This document shows, in pieces, positions 1 to 8,852 of a stretch of 64,000 nt of DNA. How positions within the stretch are numbered: position 1 is the first letter of the stretch; each line of letters starts with the position of its first letter. The DNA is from JAWPMT01 sp965215825 (GTDB lineage: Bacteria > Bacteroidota > Bacteroidia > Cytophagales > Cyclobacteriaceae). Both the position numbers and the translations under genes were made by a program. Below the pieces are notes generated by a model. It had not been told where the DNA came from. It ran no database searches and saw only the letters and a program-made list of their open reading frames with translations. The stretch spans positions 62,001-126,000 of the forward strand of contig CBDCEM010000002.1 in NCBI GenBank assembly GCA_965215825.1, written 5' to 3'.

Positions 1-2
1 AC

Positions 3-1670
3 TATCCTTCAGCAGATTTAAAAGACTTCACGTTTACCATAGATCAATTTGACCTGTTAGTCGATGGGGAACCGGCTTCTGCCAGCCTGTTGTTCAAAGA
101 TCTGGAAGATTACTTTTGGGATTTCAAGTTTGATGGCAATCTCGATCTTGAAAAGTTGACGAAAGTCATTCCGGTCGAAGGAATGGATCTAACTGGCAAG
201 ATCAATGCGAACATGGCTTCATCAGGTCGTTTGTCTGACGTAGAGCAGGAAAACTATAAAGCGTTGAAAAGTTCGGGAAGTATGCGTATTCAAGACTTTA
301 CTTATTCGTCGCCAGACTTGCCTCAAGGGTTTGGCATTTCCGAAACTCAAGCATCTTTTAGTCCGGCTGAGATCAATCTTGCTTCTTTCAAAGGTAATGC
401 CGGAAAAACGGACCTGAATCTCGACGGGAAAATTACCCATTACCTGGAGTACGCGCTAGGAGAAGAAGCCACTTTAACCGGAGTGTTTAATTTCACTTCT
501 TCTTTGGTAGATATCAATGAATGGATGACTGAAGAAGATACGGTTGTAGTGGAAGAAGATACCACGACGTTAGAAGTGGTAAGAATACCTACCAATGTCG
601 ATTTTGAGCTTAATTCTTCTATAGACAAGCTGGCCTACAGCACCTATGACATCAACAACTTCAAAGGTGCAGTTACCATTCGTGAAGGTGCCTTACGAAT
701 GAATGAAGTTCAGTTCGAATTGCTGGATGGTACTTTTGAGATGAGTGGCGCCTATGAAACGGTGCCAGAGGATCCATTGTATGATTTTGATTTGGGCATC
801 AAGGATCTTTCTATTCCAAGAGCATTCCAGGGCTTTGAAACGGTAAAAACCATAGCCCCTTTTGCTGAAAAAATGACAGGAAATTTCTCTACGGACTTTC
901 AGGTATCCGGGTCACTGTTGCAGGACATGTCTCCAGACTATAATACAATGCAGGGATTTGGTTTGGTCAATGTAGCCAATGCCGCCTTGAATGAAGTGAA
1001 GTTGTTAAGTACTGTTTCCGGATTTGCGGGAGGCAACACGCTTCAAGGTAATGATGGCACCGTATCACTGAAAGATGTGTTACTACAAACTGAAATTAGA
1101 GATGGTCGTGTTTTTGTGAAACCTTTTGAAATGAATCTTGGTGGTTATCGGACTGGTGTAGAAGGAAGCAACGGAATTACGGGTGACCTGGACTACACCA
1201 TGTCCGTAAAGGAAGTCTCAACCGGAGCTGCCGGAAGCGCGTTGAATAGCCTTGCGTCTAATACACTTGGGCTTAAAAACGCAATCTCCACGAAAGTTGA
1301 TATCGATCTGGGAGTTGGAGGAACATTCTCTTCACCAAAAGTTAAGTTTCAAGGACTGAAACCTTCGGGCGGATCAGCATCCAATAGCGCCAAAAATGCC
1401 GCCGCTGCCAAAGCCAAAGAAGAGTTAGAAAAAGCGAAACAGAAAGCCAAAGCAGAAGCAGAAAAACGCAAAGCAGAAGCTAAAAGATTAGCTGACGAAA
1501 AGAAAAAAGAGGCAGAAGCCAAACTGAAGGCCGAAGAAGAAGCTGCCAAGCAAAAACTAGACGAGGAAAAGAATAAAGCGACAGACGCTGCCAAAGAAGA
1601 GATCAGCAAAGCCAAAGACAAGGTTAAGAATCTCTTTGGCAAGAAAAAGAAGAAAGGCGGGGGGAGATAA
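3..1670 (+). CDS. AsmA-like protein, C-terminal part (5' truncated by window edge)
   Basis: The frame is open from base 3, so the visible 555 residues are the C-terminal part of a larger protein whose start lies outside the window. It matches the AsmA/TamB-type envelope family: alternating short hydrophobic and polar beta-strand stretches and a late block, about residues 290-420, typical of the AsmA C-terminal domain. Members are inner-membrane anchored and long in the periplasm, and are linked to outer-membrane lipid or protein homeostasis. The last 110 residues are an Ala/Lys/Glu-rich charged helix, probably a coiled coil, ending in a Lys/Gly cluster. That tail is not part of the core family. 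The family is fairly sure; the exact role is unknown. Confidence 0.8.
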   Translation, partial: YPSADLKDFTFTIDQFDLLVDGEPASASLLFKDLEDYFWDFKFDGNLDLEKLTKVIPVEGMDLTGKINANMASSGRLSDVEQENYKALKSSGSMRIQDFTYSSPDLPQGFGISETQASFSPAEINLASFKGNAGKTDLNLDGKITHYLEYALGEEATLTGVFNFTSSLVDINEWMTEEDTVVVEEDTTTLEVVRIPTNVDFELNSSIDKLAYSTYDINNFKGAVTIREGALRMNEVQFELLDGTFEMSGAYETVPEDPLYDFDLGIKDLSIPRAFQGFETVKTIAPFAEKMTGNFSTDFQVSGSLLQDMSPDYNTMQGFGLVNVANAALNEVKLLSTVSGFAGGNTLQGNDGTVSLKDVLLQTEIRDGRVFVKPFEMNLGGYRTGVEGSNGITGDLDYTMSVKEVSTGAAGSALNSLASNTLGLKNAISTKVDIDLGVGGTFSSPKVKFQGLKPSGGSASNSAKNAAAAKAKEELEKAKQKAKAEAEKRKAEAKRLADEKKKEAEAKLKAEEEAAKQKLDEEKNKATDAAKEEISKAKDKVKNLFGKKKKKGGGR

Positions 1671-1897
1671 AACAAGTTTTGATACGGCGCGGATAAATTA
1701 CCAAAAAGACCTCCGGGAACATCGCGACAAACGATAGGTTGTTCAGCGACCATTAATGAAAAAGCTACTTCAGATAATTTGGCTGGCAACTTAAGTCATC
1801 CATTGATCAAATTTGATCTGATCAATATTCCTAAATGAATATCGCCATCAATCAAAGTATCGGGTCAATATTGATTTGAGAAAAGTAAATTAGTCCC

Positions 1898-2089
1898 ATG
1901 AAAAAGTCCATTCGATATGTGATCTATTTGTTGATCGGCGTATTGCTATATCAACTTATCGAATCAGGAAATACCAGCTTCACACGGGAGCAATTACGAG
2001 ATGGATTGGCTTTAGCCATTATTGGAATTTTTGCCCTTTTACTAATTGTCAGGGTGTTCAAAAACCGGGGCGATAAAAATGATCAATAG
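1898..2089 (+). CDS. Small two-helix membrane protein
   Basis: A 63-residue protein with an ATG start and two hydrophobic segments, about residues 7-21 and 37-52, separated by a polar stretch, ending in a basic, Asn/Asp-containing tail. It lies 37 bases upstream of the RidA-like lipoprotein gene on the same strand and is probably cotranscribed. I do not recognise a family and suggest no function beyond membrane localisation. Confidence 0.55.
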   Translation: MKKSIRYVIYLLIGVLLYQLIESGNTSFTREQLRDGLALAIIGIFALLLIVRVFKNRGDKNDQ

Positions 2090-2126
2090 AAATGCTAATT
2101 TTAACTTCTTCCAAATAAATAATTCC

Positions 2127-2693
2127 ATGAAAAATCTCTTCCCTATCCTGTTCCTGGTCTTTCTTGCCACTTCATGTGAGGTAACCATGGACGAAGACAA
2201 GAATGAAAAAGCGGAACCAATTGAATTATATGACTATGATGTAGAGCAGCGCATCACTGAGTTGGGACTTGAGCTTTCAGAGCCCTCGAAACCTGTTGCC
2301 AACTATGTGAATGCTGTCCGTACCGGGAATCTTGTGTTTATGGCTGGAAAAGGTCCAAGCAAACCTGAGGGGGGGTATATTCAAGGAAAAGTTGGCATAG
2401 ACCTTACCGTTGACGAAGGATATGAAGCAGCCAGGCTGGCCGCGATAACCCAAATTGCTGCACTCAAAGCGGAAATTGGTGACCTGAATAAAGTAGTAAG
2501 GGTCGTGAAAGTTCTGGGCATGGTAAACTGTGCTTCGGACTTTGGTAATCAGCCTGAAGTGGTCAATGGTTTTTCAGATTTAATTGTAGAAGTATTCGGA
2601 GAACGAGGTAAACACGCCCGAGCAGCTGTCGGAATGGGTTCTTTGCCACGAAATATTGCTGTAGAAGTTGAGATGATAGTAGAAGTTCAGTAG
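2127..2693 (+). CDS. RidA (YjgF/UK114) family lipoprotein
   Basis: A protein of 188 residues from the ATG at 2127. I prefer this start because it begins a lipoprotein-type signal (MKNLFPILFLVFLATSC) with Cys near residue 17. An in-frame start 81 bases upstream would bury the signal. The mature part has the RidA fold signature of the subgroup carrying PVANYV..VRTGNLVF near the start and HARAAVG...LPRN near the end, with the conserved Arg of the RidA active-site region. Cytosolic RidA deaminates reactive enamines and imines. An exported, lipid-anchored version is unusual and its substrate is unknown. The fold call is secure; the location is inferred from the signal. Confidence 0.85.
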   Translation: MKNLFPILFLVFLATSCEVTMDEDKNEKAEPIELYDYDVEQRITELGLELSEPSKPVANYVNAVRTGNLVFMAGKGPSKPEGGYIQGKVGIDLTVDEGYEAARLAAITQIAALKAEIGDLNKVVRVVKVLGMVNCASDFGNQPEVVNGFSDLIVEVFGERGKHARAAVGMGSLPRNIAVEVEMIVEVQ

Positions 2694-2835
2694 AAATACG
2701 ACTTTCATTTTTATACTATTCGTCGATTTTTTTGGACAAAACGCATACTTGTCGGATATTTTACGTTTTACCTGTAGTAACTTTAATGAGGCTTGGTAAT
2801 TAAATTTTAATTGTCGGGCCATTACGCCTGCAATT

Positions 2836-4500
2836 GTGAATACATACAAAGATCCTCGCCAACGCCCTTCCAAAAAAATACTGGAACGGTACAGGAAAGT
2901 TGACCCTGTAGTTCTCAAGGAGGAGCATATCCCCTTCCCCAAGCGAACCGCATTGACAACAGGCCTTACTCCATTTAGCGGAGAATGGTCCGAAAATCAG
3001 GTAGTTCATTTACTCAAACGATCATTATTTGGAGTAAAGCGCTCGGAAATCGATCATTTCCTCACCTTATCAATGAATGAGGCTGTAGAAACGATCATAC
3101 AGCCGACAGCAAGTCACGATCCACCCGTCAACGATTACGCGGCTCCAGGAAGTGGAATTGAAGATGAACAAGTTCCCTACGGGGAAACCTGGATTGAAGC
3201 ACCCTACAGCCCCGAACACGAAGGGTCAAGGGTCATCTCTCTAAAATCCTGGATCATTAACAACATGCGAAATCAGGAAACCAGCATTCATGAAAAGCTG
3301 ACCTTGTTCTGGCACAACTTACTGGTGACACAGTTTTGGGATGTTTTCATCGCAAAAGCCAGCTATGCATATTACCAGATGCTCTACGACAATGCTTTCG
3401 GGAATTACAGGGAATTGGTAGAACGAATTACACTGGACCCGGCAATGTTGTTTTACCTAAATGGTGCTTTCAACAATAAAGAAGCTCCAGATGAAAATTA
3501 CGCAAGAGAATTACAAGAGCTATTTTGTATCGGCAAGGGTCCAGGTGCTGCATTTACAGAAAATGATGTTTATGAGGCGGCAAGGGTTCTCACGGGGTGG
3601 TCTGTCACCTGGGAGCAATACGAAGCTGAAGGGCCTTTCGATGCTAGATTTCATGATTGGGATCATGATACCGAGGACAAGCAGTTTTCAGCGTTCTATG
3701 GAAATCAGATCATATCGGGAAGATCCGGGCAGGAAGGTCAAAGTGAAGTTTTTGAGTTGCTGGATATGATATTCGAAAATGAAGAGGTCAGCCTGTTCAT
3801 ATGCCGAAGACTCTATAATTTCTTTGTTTATCATGAAATTGATGAGGCCACTGAAGCAAACGTGATAGCGCCACTGGCGCAAATCTTCCGAAACAACAAT
3901 TATGACATCACCCCTGTTCTGACCACCCTATTCAAGAGTGAGCACTTCTTTGATGTGGCAAATCATGGGGCAAGCATCAAAAATCCGCTGGATCAAATGC
4001 TTGGTTTTGTACGCGTATTGGAAAATGGCATCCCTGAAGATTTTGAGAATCAGGAATTGATATGGGGACTTGCCTCAACCGGCATGGAAATAGGTGATCC
4101 TCCTAGTGTTTCAGGATGGCAAGCCTACTATCAAGCACCGAATTTTGATAAACTTTGGATTAATACTGAAACTGTGATCCAAAGAATACGATATCAGCAA
4201 TACATGATGTGGAGATCGGATATGACGATTTTCCTACAAACCTTGCACAATCCCGGAGATCCAAACGAAATGATCAGGGAGTCTGCATTACTTCTTCTTG
4301 GCATCGAGTTGTCTGACGAAGTTAGAAATGGGCTCAAAAGCACATTACTCACTGGACAGGATAATGATGAATACTGGACATTCGCCTGGGATCAGTTCAT
4401 CAACTTCCCAGACAATGAAGACTACAGAACGACTGTTCAAAACCGACTGGCGGCGATGTTCAGATCTATGTTAGAACTTGGGGAACTTCAATTGATGTAA
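2836..4500 (+). CDS. DUF1800 domain-containing protein
   Basis: A 554-residue protein of the DUF1800 family, with a GTG start and no better ATG nearby. Typical features are the early VVHLLKRSLFG segment, the EKLTLFWHNLLVT block, and ENYARELQELFCIG followed by ARVLTGWSV. DUF1800 genes in Bacteroidota and other Gram-negatives are almost always followed by a DUF1501 gene, as here, where the next start is one base after this stop codon. The function of the pair is not established. No obvious signal peptide is visible. The family is sure. Confidence 0.9.
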   Translation: MNTYKDPRQRPSKKILERYRKVDPVVLKEEHIPFPKRTALTTGLTPFSGEWSENQVVHLLKRSLFGVKRSEIDHFLTLSMNEAVETIIQPTASHDPPVNDYAAPGSGIEDEQVPYGETWIEAPYSPEHEGSRVISLKSWIINNMRNQETSIHEKLTLFWHNLLVTQFWDVFIAKASYAYYQMLYDNAFGNYRELVERITLDPAMLFYLNGAFNNKEAPDENYARELQELFCIGKGPGAAFTENDVYEAARVLTGWSVTWEQYEAEGPFDARFHDWDHDTEDKQFSAFYGNQIISGRSGQEGQSEVFELLDMIFENEEVSLFICRRLYNFFVYHEIDEATEANVIAPLAQIFRNNNYDITPVLTTLFKSEHFFDVANHGASIKNPLDQMLGFVRVLENGIPEDFENQELIWGLASTGMEIGDPPSVSGWQAYYQAPNFDKLWINTETVIQRIRYQQYMMWRSDMTIFLQTLHNPGDPNEMIRESALLLLGIELSDEVRNGLKSTLLTGQDNDEYWTFAWDQFINFPDNEDYRTTVQNRLAAMFRSMLELGELQLM

Positions 4501-4501
4501 G

Positions 4502-6055
4502 ATGAAAAGAAGATCATTTTTAAGACATACCTTCCACGCAGCTGCAGTTCCCAGTGTACTGGGCTCGATGGGCTTCAATATGGCCCATAACAACTCTATG
4601 AAGAACATGTTGCAGCAGGCTTCTCAAAGCGGGAAAGCACTGGTGATGATTTTTCTGGAGGGTGGAAATGACGGACTCAATACTGTTATTCCAAGAGATC
4701 GATTTTCCGAACTGGAAGCGTTGAGAGGGGATCTGGGTTTGAAAGAGGATCAGGTACTCAACCTGGGGGACTCAGAAGTGGCTTTACATCCCGTAATGGA
4801 GGACATGAGGCAACTTTACAATCAAGGTCGACTTCAAATCATCCAAAATGTAGGTTACCCGGATCAAAACTTCTCACACTTTCGTTCTACGGACATTTGG
4901 ATGAGTGGATCCGACTCCAATCAACAACTGAACACAGGCTGGACCGGACGCTTTTTGCATGATGTATATCCCGGATACCCGGAAGCTTACCCAACTGAGG
5001 AAATGCCCGACCCTCTCTCCGTAGAAATCGGATATGGCTCTTCTTTACTGTTCCAGGGCCCCAACGCCACTACCAGTATCACGGTTAATGATGTGCAATC
5101 CTTCTATGAGTTACTGGACAATGTAGAACAGGACGCTCCAGACTCTGCCGCGGGAGAGAAATTAAGATTCGTTCGATTAATTGCCCGACAGTCCCAGTTG
5201 TACGGCCAACGAATTGTAGATGTGGCTTCCAGGGTAAACAATCATGTGCCGTACCCCGCTGGAAACAATCTGGCAGATCAATTGCAAGTGGTCTCAAAAT
5301 TGATTGCAGGGGGAAGCCAAACACCAATTTATTTGGTACGACTCGGTGGATTTGATACACATGACGCTCAAGTACTGGAAAACGATAATACACTTGGTTT
5401 TCATGCAGAATTGCTAACCATGCTAAATGATGCAATCGCTGCTTTTATGGATGACCTGGAATTTCATGGTATAGGTGACCAGGTTTTGGGTATGACCTTT
5501 TCTGAGTTTGGGCGGACCATTCTTGCCAACGCCAGTAATGGTACGGATCATGGTGCCGCAGCCCCAATGTTTCTGTTCGGAAACGCAGTGAAAGGTGGTG
5601 TCACAGGAAGAAATCCGATCCTGGACTCCCGCATGACTTATGAGGACAATCTCAGTCATCAATTTGATTTCAGGCAGTTATATGCTTCTATACTCTCTCA
5701 ATGGTTTGAAGTAGATGCCGGGTTGAGCAACCGGGTACTACTCAAAGATTACGAGACATTGGAGATCATTGGTGAAAGTACCATTCTGGACACGCCCTCC
5801 AATCATTTCGATGACTTCAAAGTATTCCCAAATCCAGTTCGGGACATGGCTACGATCCAATTCACTGGCAATCAGGAAATAGCATCGATAGATGTCCTGG
5901 ACATGCGTGGTGCTCGAATACAAACATTACATCAGGGAAGGAGCAAACCCGGACCGAATACGATTTCATGGAATGCGCACCGATTAGAACCAGGCCGATA
6001 TTTTGTACTATTAACTCTTGGAAATCAACGCAAAGTCTTTTCAGTGGTTAAGTAA
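4502..6055 (+). CDS. DUF1501 family protein with T9SS type A sorting domain
   Basis: A 517-residue protein that begins with a twin-arginine-like signal (KRRSFLRHTF). The DUF1501 body follows, including FLEGGNDGLNTVIP near residue 55, GGFDTHDAQ near 280 and SEFGRTILANASNGTDHG near 340; this fold is related to the alkaline phosphatase/sulfatase superfamily. The last 80 residues form a T9SS type A sorting domain, starting with the FKVFPNPV motif and ending with GRYFVLLTLG..KVFSVVK. The protein is therefore likely exported and then anchored or released at the cell surface. It is coupled to the DUF1800 gene. Having both a Tat-like signal and a T9SS tail is notable, since T9SS cargo normally uses Sec. 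Confidence 0.9.
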   Translation: MKRRSFLRHTFHAAAVPSVLGSMGFNMAHNNSMKNMLQQASQSGKALVMIFLEGGNDGLNTVIPRDRFSELEALRGDLGLKEDQVLNLGDSEVALHPVMEDMRQLYNQGRLQIIQNVGYPDQNFSHFRSTDIWMSGSDSNQQLNTGWTGRFLHDVYPGYPEAYPTEEMPDPLSVEIGYGSSLLFQGPNATTSITVNDVQSFYELLDNVEQDAPDSAAGEKLRFVRLIARQSQLYGQRIVDVASRVNNHVPYPAGNNLADQLQVVSKLIAGGSQTPIYLVRLGGFDTHDAQVLENDNTLGFHAELLTMLNDAIAAFMDDLEFHGIGDQVLGMTFSEFGRTILANASNGTDHGAAAPMFLFGNAVKGGVTGRNPILDSRMTYEDNLSHQFDFRQLYASILSQWFEVDAGLSNRVLLKDYETLEIIGESTILDTPSNHFDDFKVFPNPVRDMATIQFTGNQEIASIDVLDMRGARIQTLHQGRSKPGPNTISWNAHRLEPGRYFVLLTLGNQRKVFSVVK

Positions 6056-6213
6056 TACAACCATTGCCTTGGGTGATAAGTGAAGCCAAATTAAGTTGGA
6101 TAATGAAAGAATTAACGGACCTCTTAAAAAGATAAGAAGTCTGAAGAATCAGCCTGTCGTGAATTCGTTGGCTATCAATAGGGGTTAGAGTAAATGGAGA
6201 AGTAACGTAAAAG

Positions 6214-6747
6214 CTAATTTCCCAAATGATCGTCACACTCCTTTACACCTTCATCAATACCAAAATGCGCATAAATATCACGCGCTTTTCGCCAGTACAC
6301 CATTGATTCATCTTGTTGCCGATCCTTTTCCAAAAACAGGGCATAAGCCCGGCAGAAATTGGCCAAATCCATTTGTGAAGCCTCTGAGTGGGTTTCATAT
6401 AAAAGCCTGCATTGTTGGAAATGATCACGTGCTTCATTCAAATCATTCAATTCACCTTTCATCTCAGCCAAATGACGATGTGTATGAGCCAATTTCAATG
6501 AATCTTCTCCGTTTCGGAAACTCTCGAGTGCCTGTTGGTAGTGCTTGATGGCGTTTTGCATTTGTCCCTGGTCACGATGCAATTGCCCTTCCATGGCTTG
6601 CAATCTGCCCATTAAATGGTACACGTCTGGCGGACATAGGCTGCGAGCCAGATGAAGTTGTTTCCAGGCGGAGGGGTAATCTTCATTCCGACGGAATGCC
6701 CGTACTTCCTCCAGCGCACTGAGTATTTTTGTTTCAATGGTATCCAT
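6214..6747 (-). CDS. Tetratricopeptide repeat protein
   Basis: A 177-residue, all-helical protein with at least three TPR-like pairs, for example the stretches around GQMQNAIKHYQQALESFR and DLNEARDHFQQCRLLYE. There is no signal peptide, so it is probably cytoplasmic and mediates protein contacts. The ATG at 6747 shares one base with the TGA stop of the acetyltransferase gene, so translation is coupled; a TTG one codon upstream is less likely. It is the last gene of the XRE-GNAT-TPR operon. The specific role is unknown. Confidence 0.8.
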   Translation of the reverse strand: MDTIETKILSALEEVRAFRRNEDYPSAWKQLHLARSLCPPDVYHLMGRLQAMEGQLHRDQGQMQNAIKHYQQALESFRNGEDSLKLAHTHRHLAEMKGELNDLNEARDHFQQCRLLYETHSEASQMDLANFCRAYALFLEKDRQQDESMVYWRKARDIYAHFGIDEGVKECDDHLGN

Positions 6748-7502
6748 CAAATTCTGATTTTACCGTAAATCATACAACCTGCTATCGCAAATCCGGCTTT
6801 CAACAAACTTGCTCTTGATGCTGGATTAGACATATTGCACCGGGCAGCAGGGCGTCTTCCAGCCAGGTAACATGCCTTTTTTATTTCCTGCAGAATCAAC
6901 ACGGCATAACCCTTTCTTCTAAAAGCGGGATCAACCTCCATGTACAAATCTGCAAATGGCTCATTATAATGTAGCAAGAAACCTCCTGCGGCAACAACCT
7001 GATCATTAACAAGCAGGACATACTCATCTACTTCTTCTTGCTTTCCAAATACTAAATCTTCAGGTGTTCGCTTTCTAAACGCAGTTCTCTGATTCGTAAA
7101 ATTGGTTTCACTCTGATCCTCAAACAGAATCACATTGGAAGTAATAAGGCTACATACATTGTAAATCAGGTCCGTCGTGAAAAGGTCGTTGGTCTGCGAT
7201 TCCATGAATCTGACCTTAGAAATAGAGATTAACGTTTGAAGGAAAGCTTCAGCATAAGTCCGACATGAAGGAATAAGAAATACTTCAAATATCGTATCTC
7301 GATCTTTGAGTTCTTCCAGTCCTTTGACTGCACCGTAACCAACTAACTGATTTTCAAATAGGAACTGGTAGTGATCAGCCCAACCTCTCCAGTGGCATGA
7401 ATCGTAACGTATCTGGCAATTGCACTCAAGTAGGTATCGCTTTCGAAGTTGAATTATTTCCTCGTAGGAACATTTTCGAATGCTGACACCTTGCTTTTCC
7501 AC
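6747..7502 (-). CDS. GNAT family N-acetyltransferase
   Basis: A 251-residue protein with a GTG start two bases after the XRE regulator stop. The C-terminal half carries a GNAT acetyl-CoA binding motif (VDPAFRRKGYAVLIL) preceded by a beta strand (ADLYMEV) and followed by a segment with SNPASRASLLKAGF, typical of the family end. The N-terminal half, about 110 residues, has no recognisable motif and may hold a second, degenerate GNAT-like fold. The acceptor substrate cannot be read from sequence. Tight packing between a regulator and a TPR gene suggests one operon. Confidence 0.85.
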   Translation of the reverse strand: MEKQGVSIRKCSYEEIIQLRKRYLLECNCQIRYDSCHWRGWADHYQFLFENQLVGYGAVKGLEELKDRDTIFEVFLIPSCRTYAEAFLQTLISISKVRFMESQTNDLFTTDLIYNVCSLITSNVILFEDQSETNFTNQRTAFRKRTPEDLVFGKQEEVDEYVLLVNDQVVAAGGFLLHYNEPFADLYMEVDPAFRRKGYAVLILQEIKKACYLAGRRPAARCNMSNPASRASLLKAGFAIAGCMIYGKIRI

Positions 7503-7504
7503 AA

Positions 7505-8296
7505 CTATTGACGGGTAAGGTCCTCCAAAATTTTCTCCAACTTCATGACCCGTTCTTCAAGCAAGGTTGGTGGGTTCAGATAAGTAGAATAAACCGCTTC
7601 TACTTTCCAGGCTTCCAGCACATGCTCCAGTGTAATGGTCATGGCATCATAATTAGGATCATCGGTAACCAGAGAAATTTGCGTTTCTTTTACTTCTGCC
7701 AATCTTCTATTGATGATCCCATCTGCGGTTACGAGCGTCATGAGGGTTCCCTTCATGTTTTGAAGTTCTTTCGTTTCCACTTTTTTTCCAATCAAAATAT
7801 CTCCATGATGCAAACCCTGTTGGTGATATTCCATTTCGCTACCATTCATTTCAAAAGCGCGCATGGTCCGGACGTTTCCTCTTGGTACAGCAATTCGGCG
7901 AAGACCGCTTACAAAATCGCCGTTTTGAAATTGTACGAGATAGTTGATGTATTCTTTCACTTCGACAAACGCGATCGCTTCTGCCAGTGGTTGTTTCGGA
8001 GCATCCGTCAAATTATGGGCTTTATTTAGCTTTTCATTCAGCAACCCAAAAGAATAGATATCATTTACGGTCAGTTCTCGAGTAAGAAGTACATCTATGG
8101 ATACTCTAAAATGATTAGCAATTTGAATGATGGTATCTACTTTTGGTTCCGATCTTCCTTCTTCATATGCGCCCACGCTAGGTCGAGCCAAATTAAATAG
8201 GCCTGCAAACTCAGCCTGGCTAATATTCTTTGCCATTCTGATCTTTTTGATGTTTTCACCAATAAAAGAAAGATTTTTGCTATTTTTTTGAGCCAT
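7505..8296 (-). CDS. XRE family transcriptional regulator with S24-like C-terminal domain
   Basis: A 263-residue protein. Residues 10-70 are a helix-turn-helix of the XRE/Cro type (IRMAKNISQAEFAGLFNLA, then SVGAYEEGRSEP). The C-terminal half resembles the LexA/S24 fold (MRAFEMNGSEMEYHQQ, then HHGDILIGKKV), as in CI-like repressors, although I cannot confirm the Ser/Lys pair needed for self-cleavage. A Leu/Glu-rich helix ends the protein and could aid oligomerisation. It heads the GNAT/TPR operon and is divergent from the YbjN-PspA operon across 146 bases, so it could control either or both (inference). Confidence 0.88.
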   Translation of the reverse strand: MAQKNSKNLSFIGENIKKIRMAKNISQAEFAGLFNLARPSVGAYEEGRSEPKVDTIIQIANHFRVSIDVLLTRELTVNDIYSFGLLNEKLNKAHNLTDAPKQPLAEAIAFVEVKEYINYLVQFQNGDFVSGLRRIAVPRGNVRTMRAFEMNGSEMEYHQQGLHHGDILIGKKVETKELQNMKGTLMTLVTADGIINRRLAEVKETQISLVTDDPNYDAMTITLEHVLEAWKVEAVYSTYLNPPTLLEERVMKLEKILEDLTRQ

Positions 8297-8442
8297 GCTA
8301 TAACTTTTGTCAAATTACTCCGTAAAAATAATTAAATTTAATCCGCGAAACACGAATAGTCCTGATGACAATAACGCAGAAAGATGACAACAAGGAACAA
8401 AATTCGTATTTTCGGAACAATGACTAATCTCAATCACAAACT

Positions 8443-8838
8443 ATGAACTCGCACTTTCAAAAAGTAAAGGACTACCTACTAGAGCTCGACTTCTCAATAG
8501 TCTCTGAAGACGAAGAAGACGGAGTATTTGTGGTCGAAAATGAGGAAGAAGGCATGAAAAATGTGGTCCTCATCGTATCTGACCCCATCGTAATTGTAGA
8601 GCAATATCTCTTCGACCTTTCTGCAGATTCCGGAGATATCTTCAAAAAATTATTGATGAAAAACAGAGATATCATCCATGGTGCATTTGCATTGGATGAA
8701 ACTGGAAAGCGGGTGCTTTTCCGTAACACGCACGAGTGTGAAAACCTGGATCTCAACGAAATCGAGGCCACACTCAACTCCCTGGCTTTATTGCTAAGTG
8801 AGTACACAGACGAATTAATTGCATTTAGTAAGAACTAA
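8443..8838 (+). CDS. YbjN/CesT-like small protein
   Basis: A 131-residue acidic protein without signal or membrane segment. Its alpha/beta pattern, with a KDYLLELDF opening and repeated strand pairs, resembles the YbjN / type III chaperone-like fold. Bacteroidota relatives next to pspA are often labelled 'molecular chaperone Tir', a name I would not carry over. The gene is 14 bases upstream of pspA on the same strand, and it opens a seven-gene envelope-stress type operon. It may bind PspA or act as a cytosolic partner (inference). Confidence 0.65.
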   Translation: MNSHFQKVKDYLLELDFSIVSEDEEDGVFVVENEEEGMKNVVLIVSDPIVIVEQYLFDLSADSGDIFKKLLMKNRDIIHGAFALDETGKRVLFRNTHECENLDLNEIEATLNSLALLLSEYTDELIAFSKN

Positions 8839-8852
8839 TAAATAGAAATAAG

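Noticed and set aside
1349..1789. 146-codon frame on the minus strand opposite the AsmA gene
   Set aside because: It mirrors the Lys/Ala/Glu-rich tail of the real gene, giving a Phe/Leu/Ser-rich pseudo-protein; a shadow frame.
7508..8029. 173-codon plus-strand frame inside the XRE regulator
   Set aside because: The opposite strand encodes a clear helix-turn-helix protein with family motifs; this frame has none.
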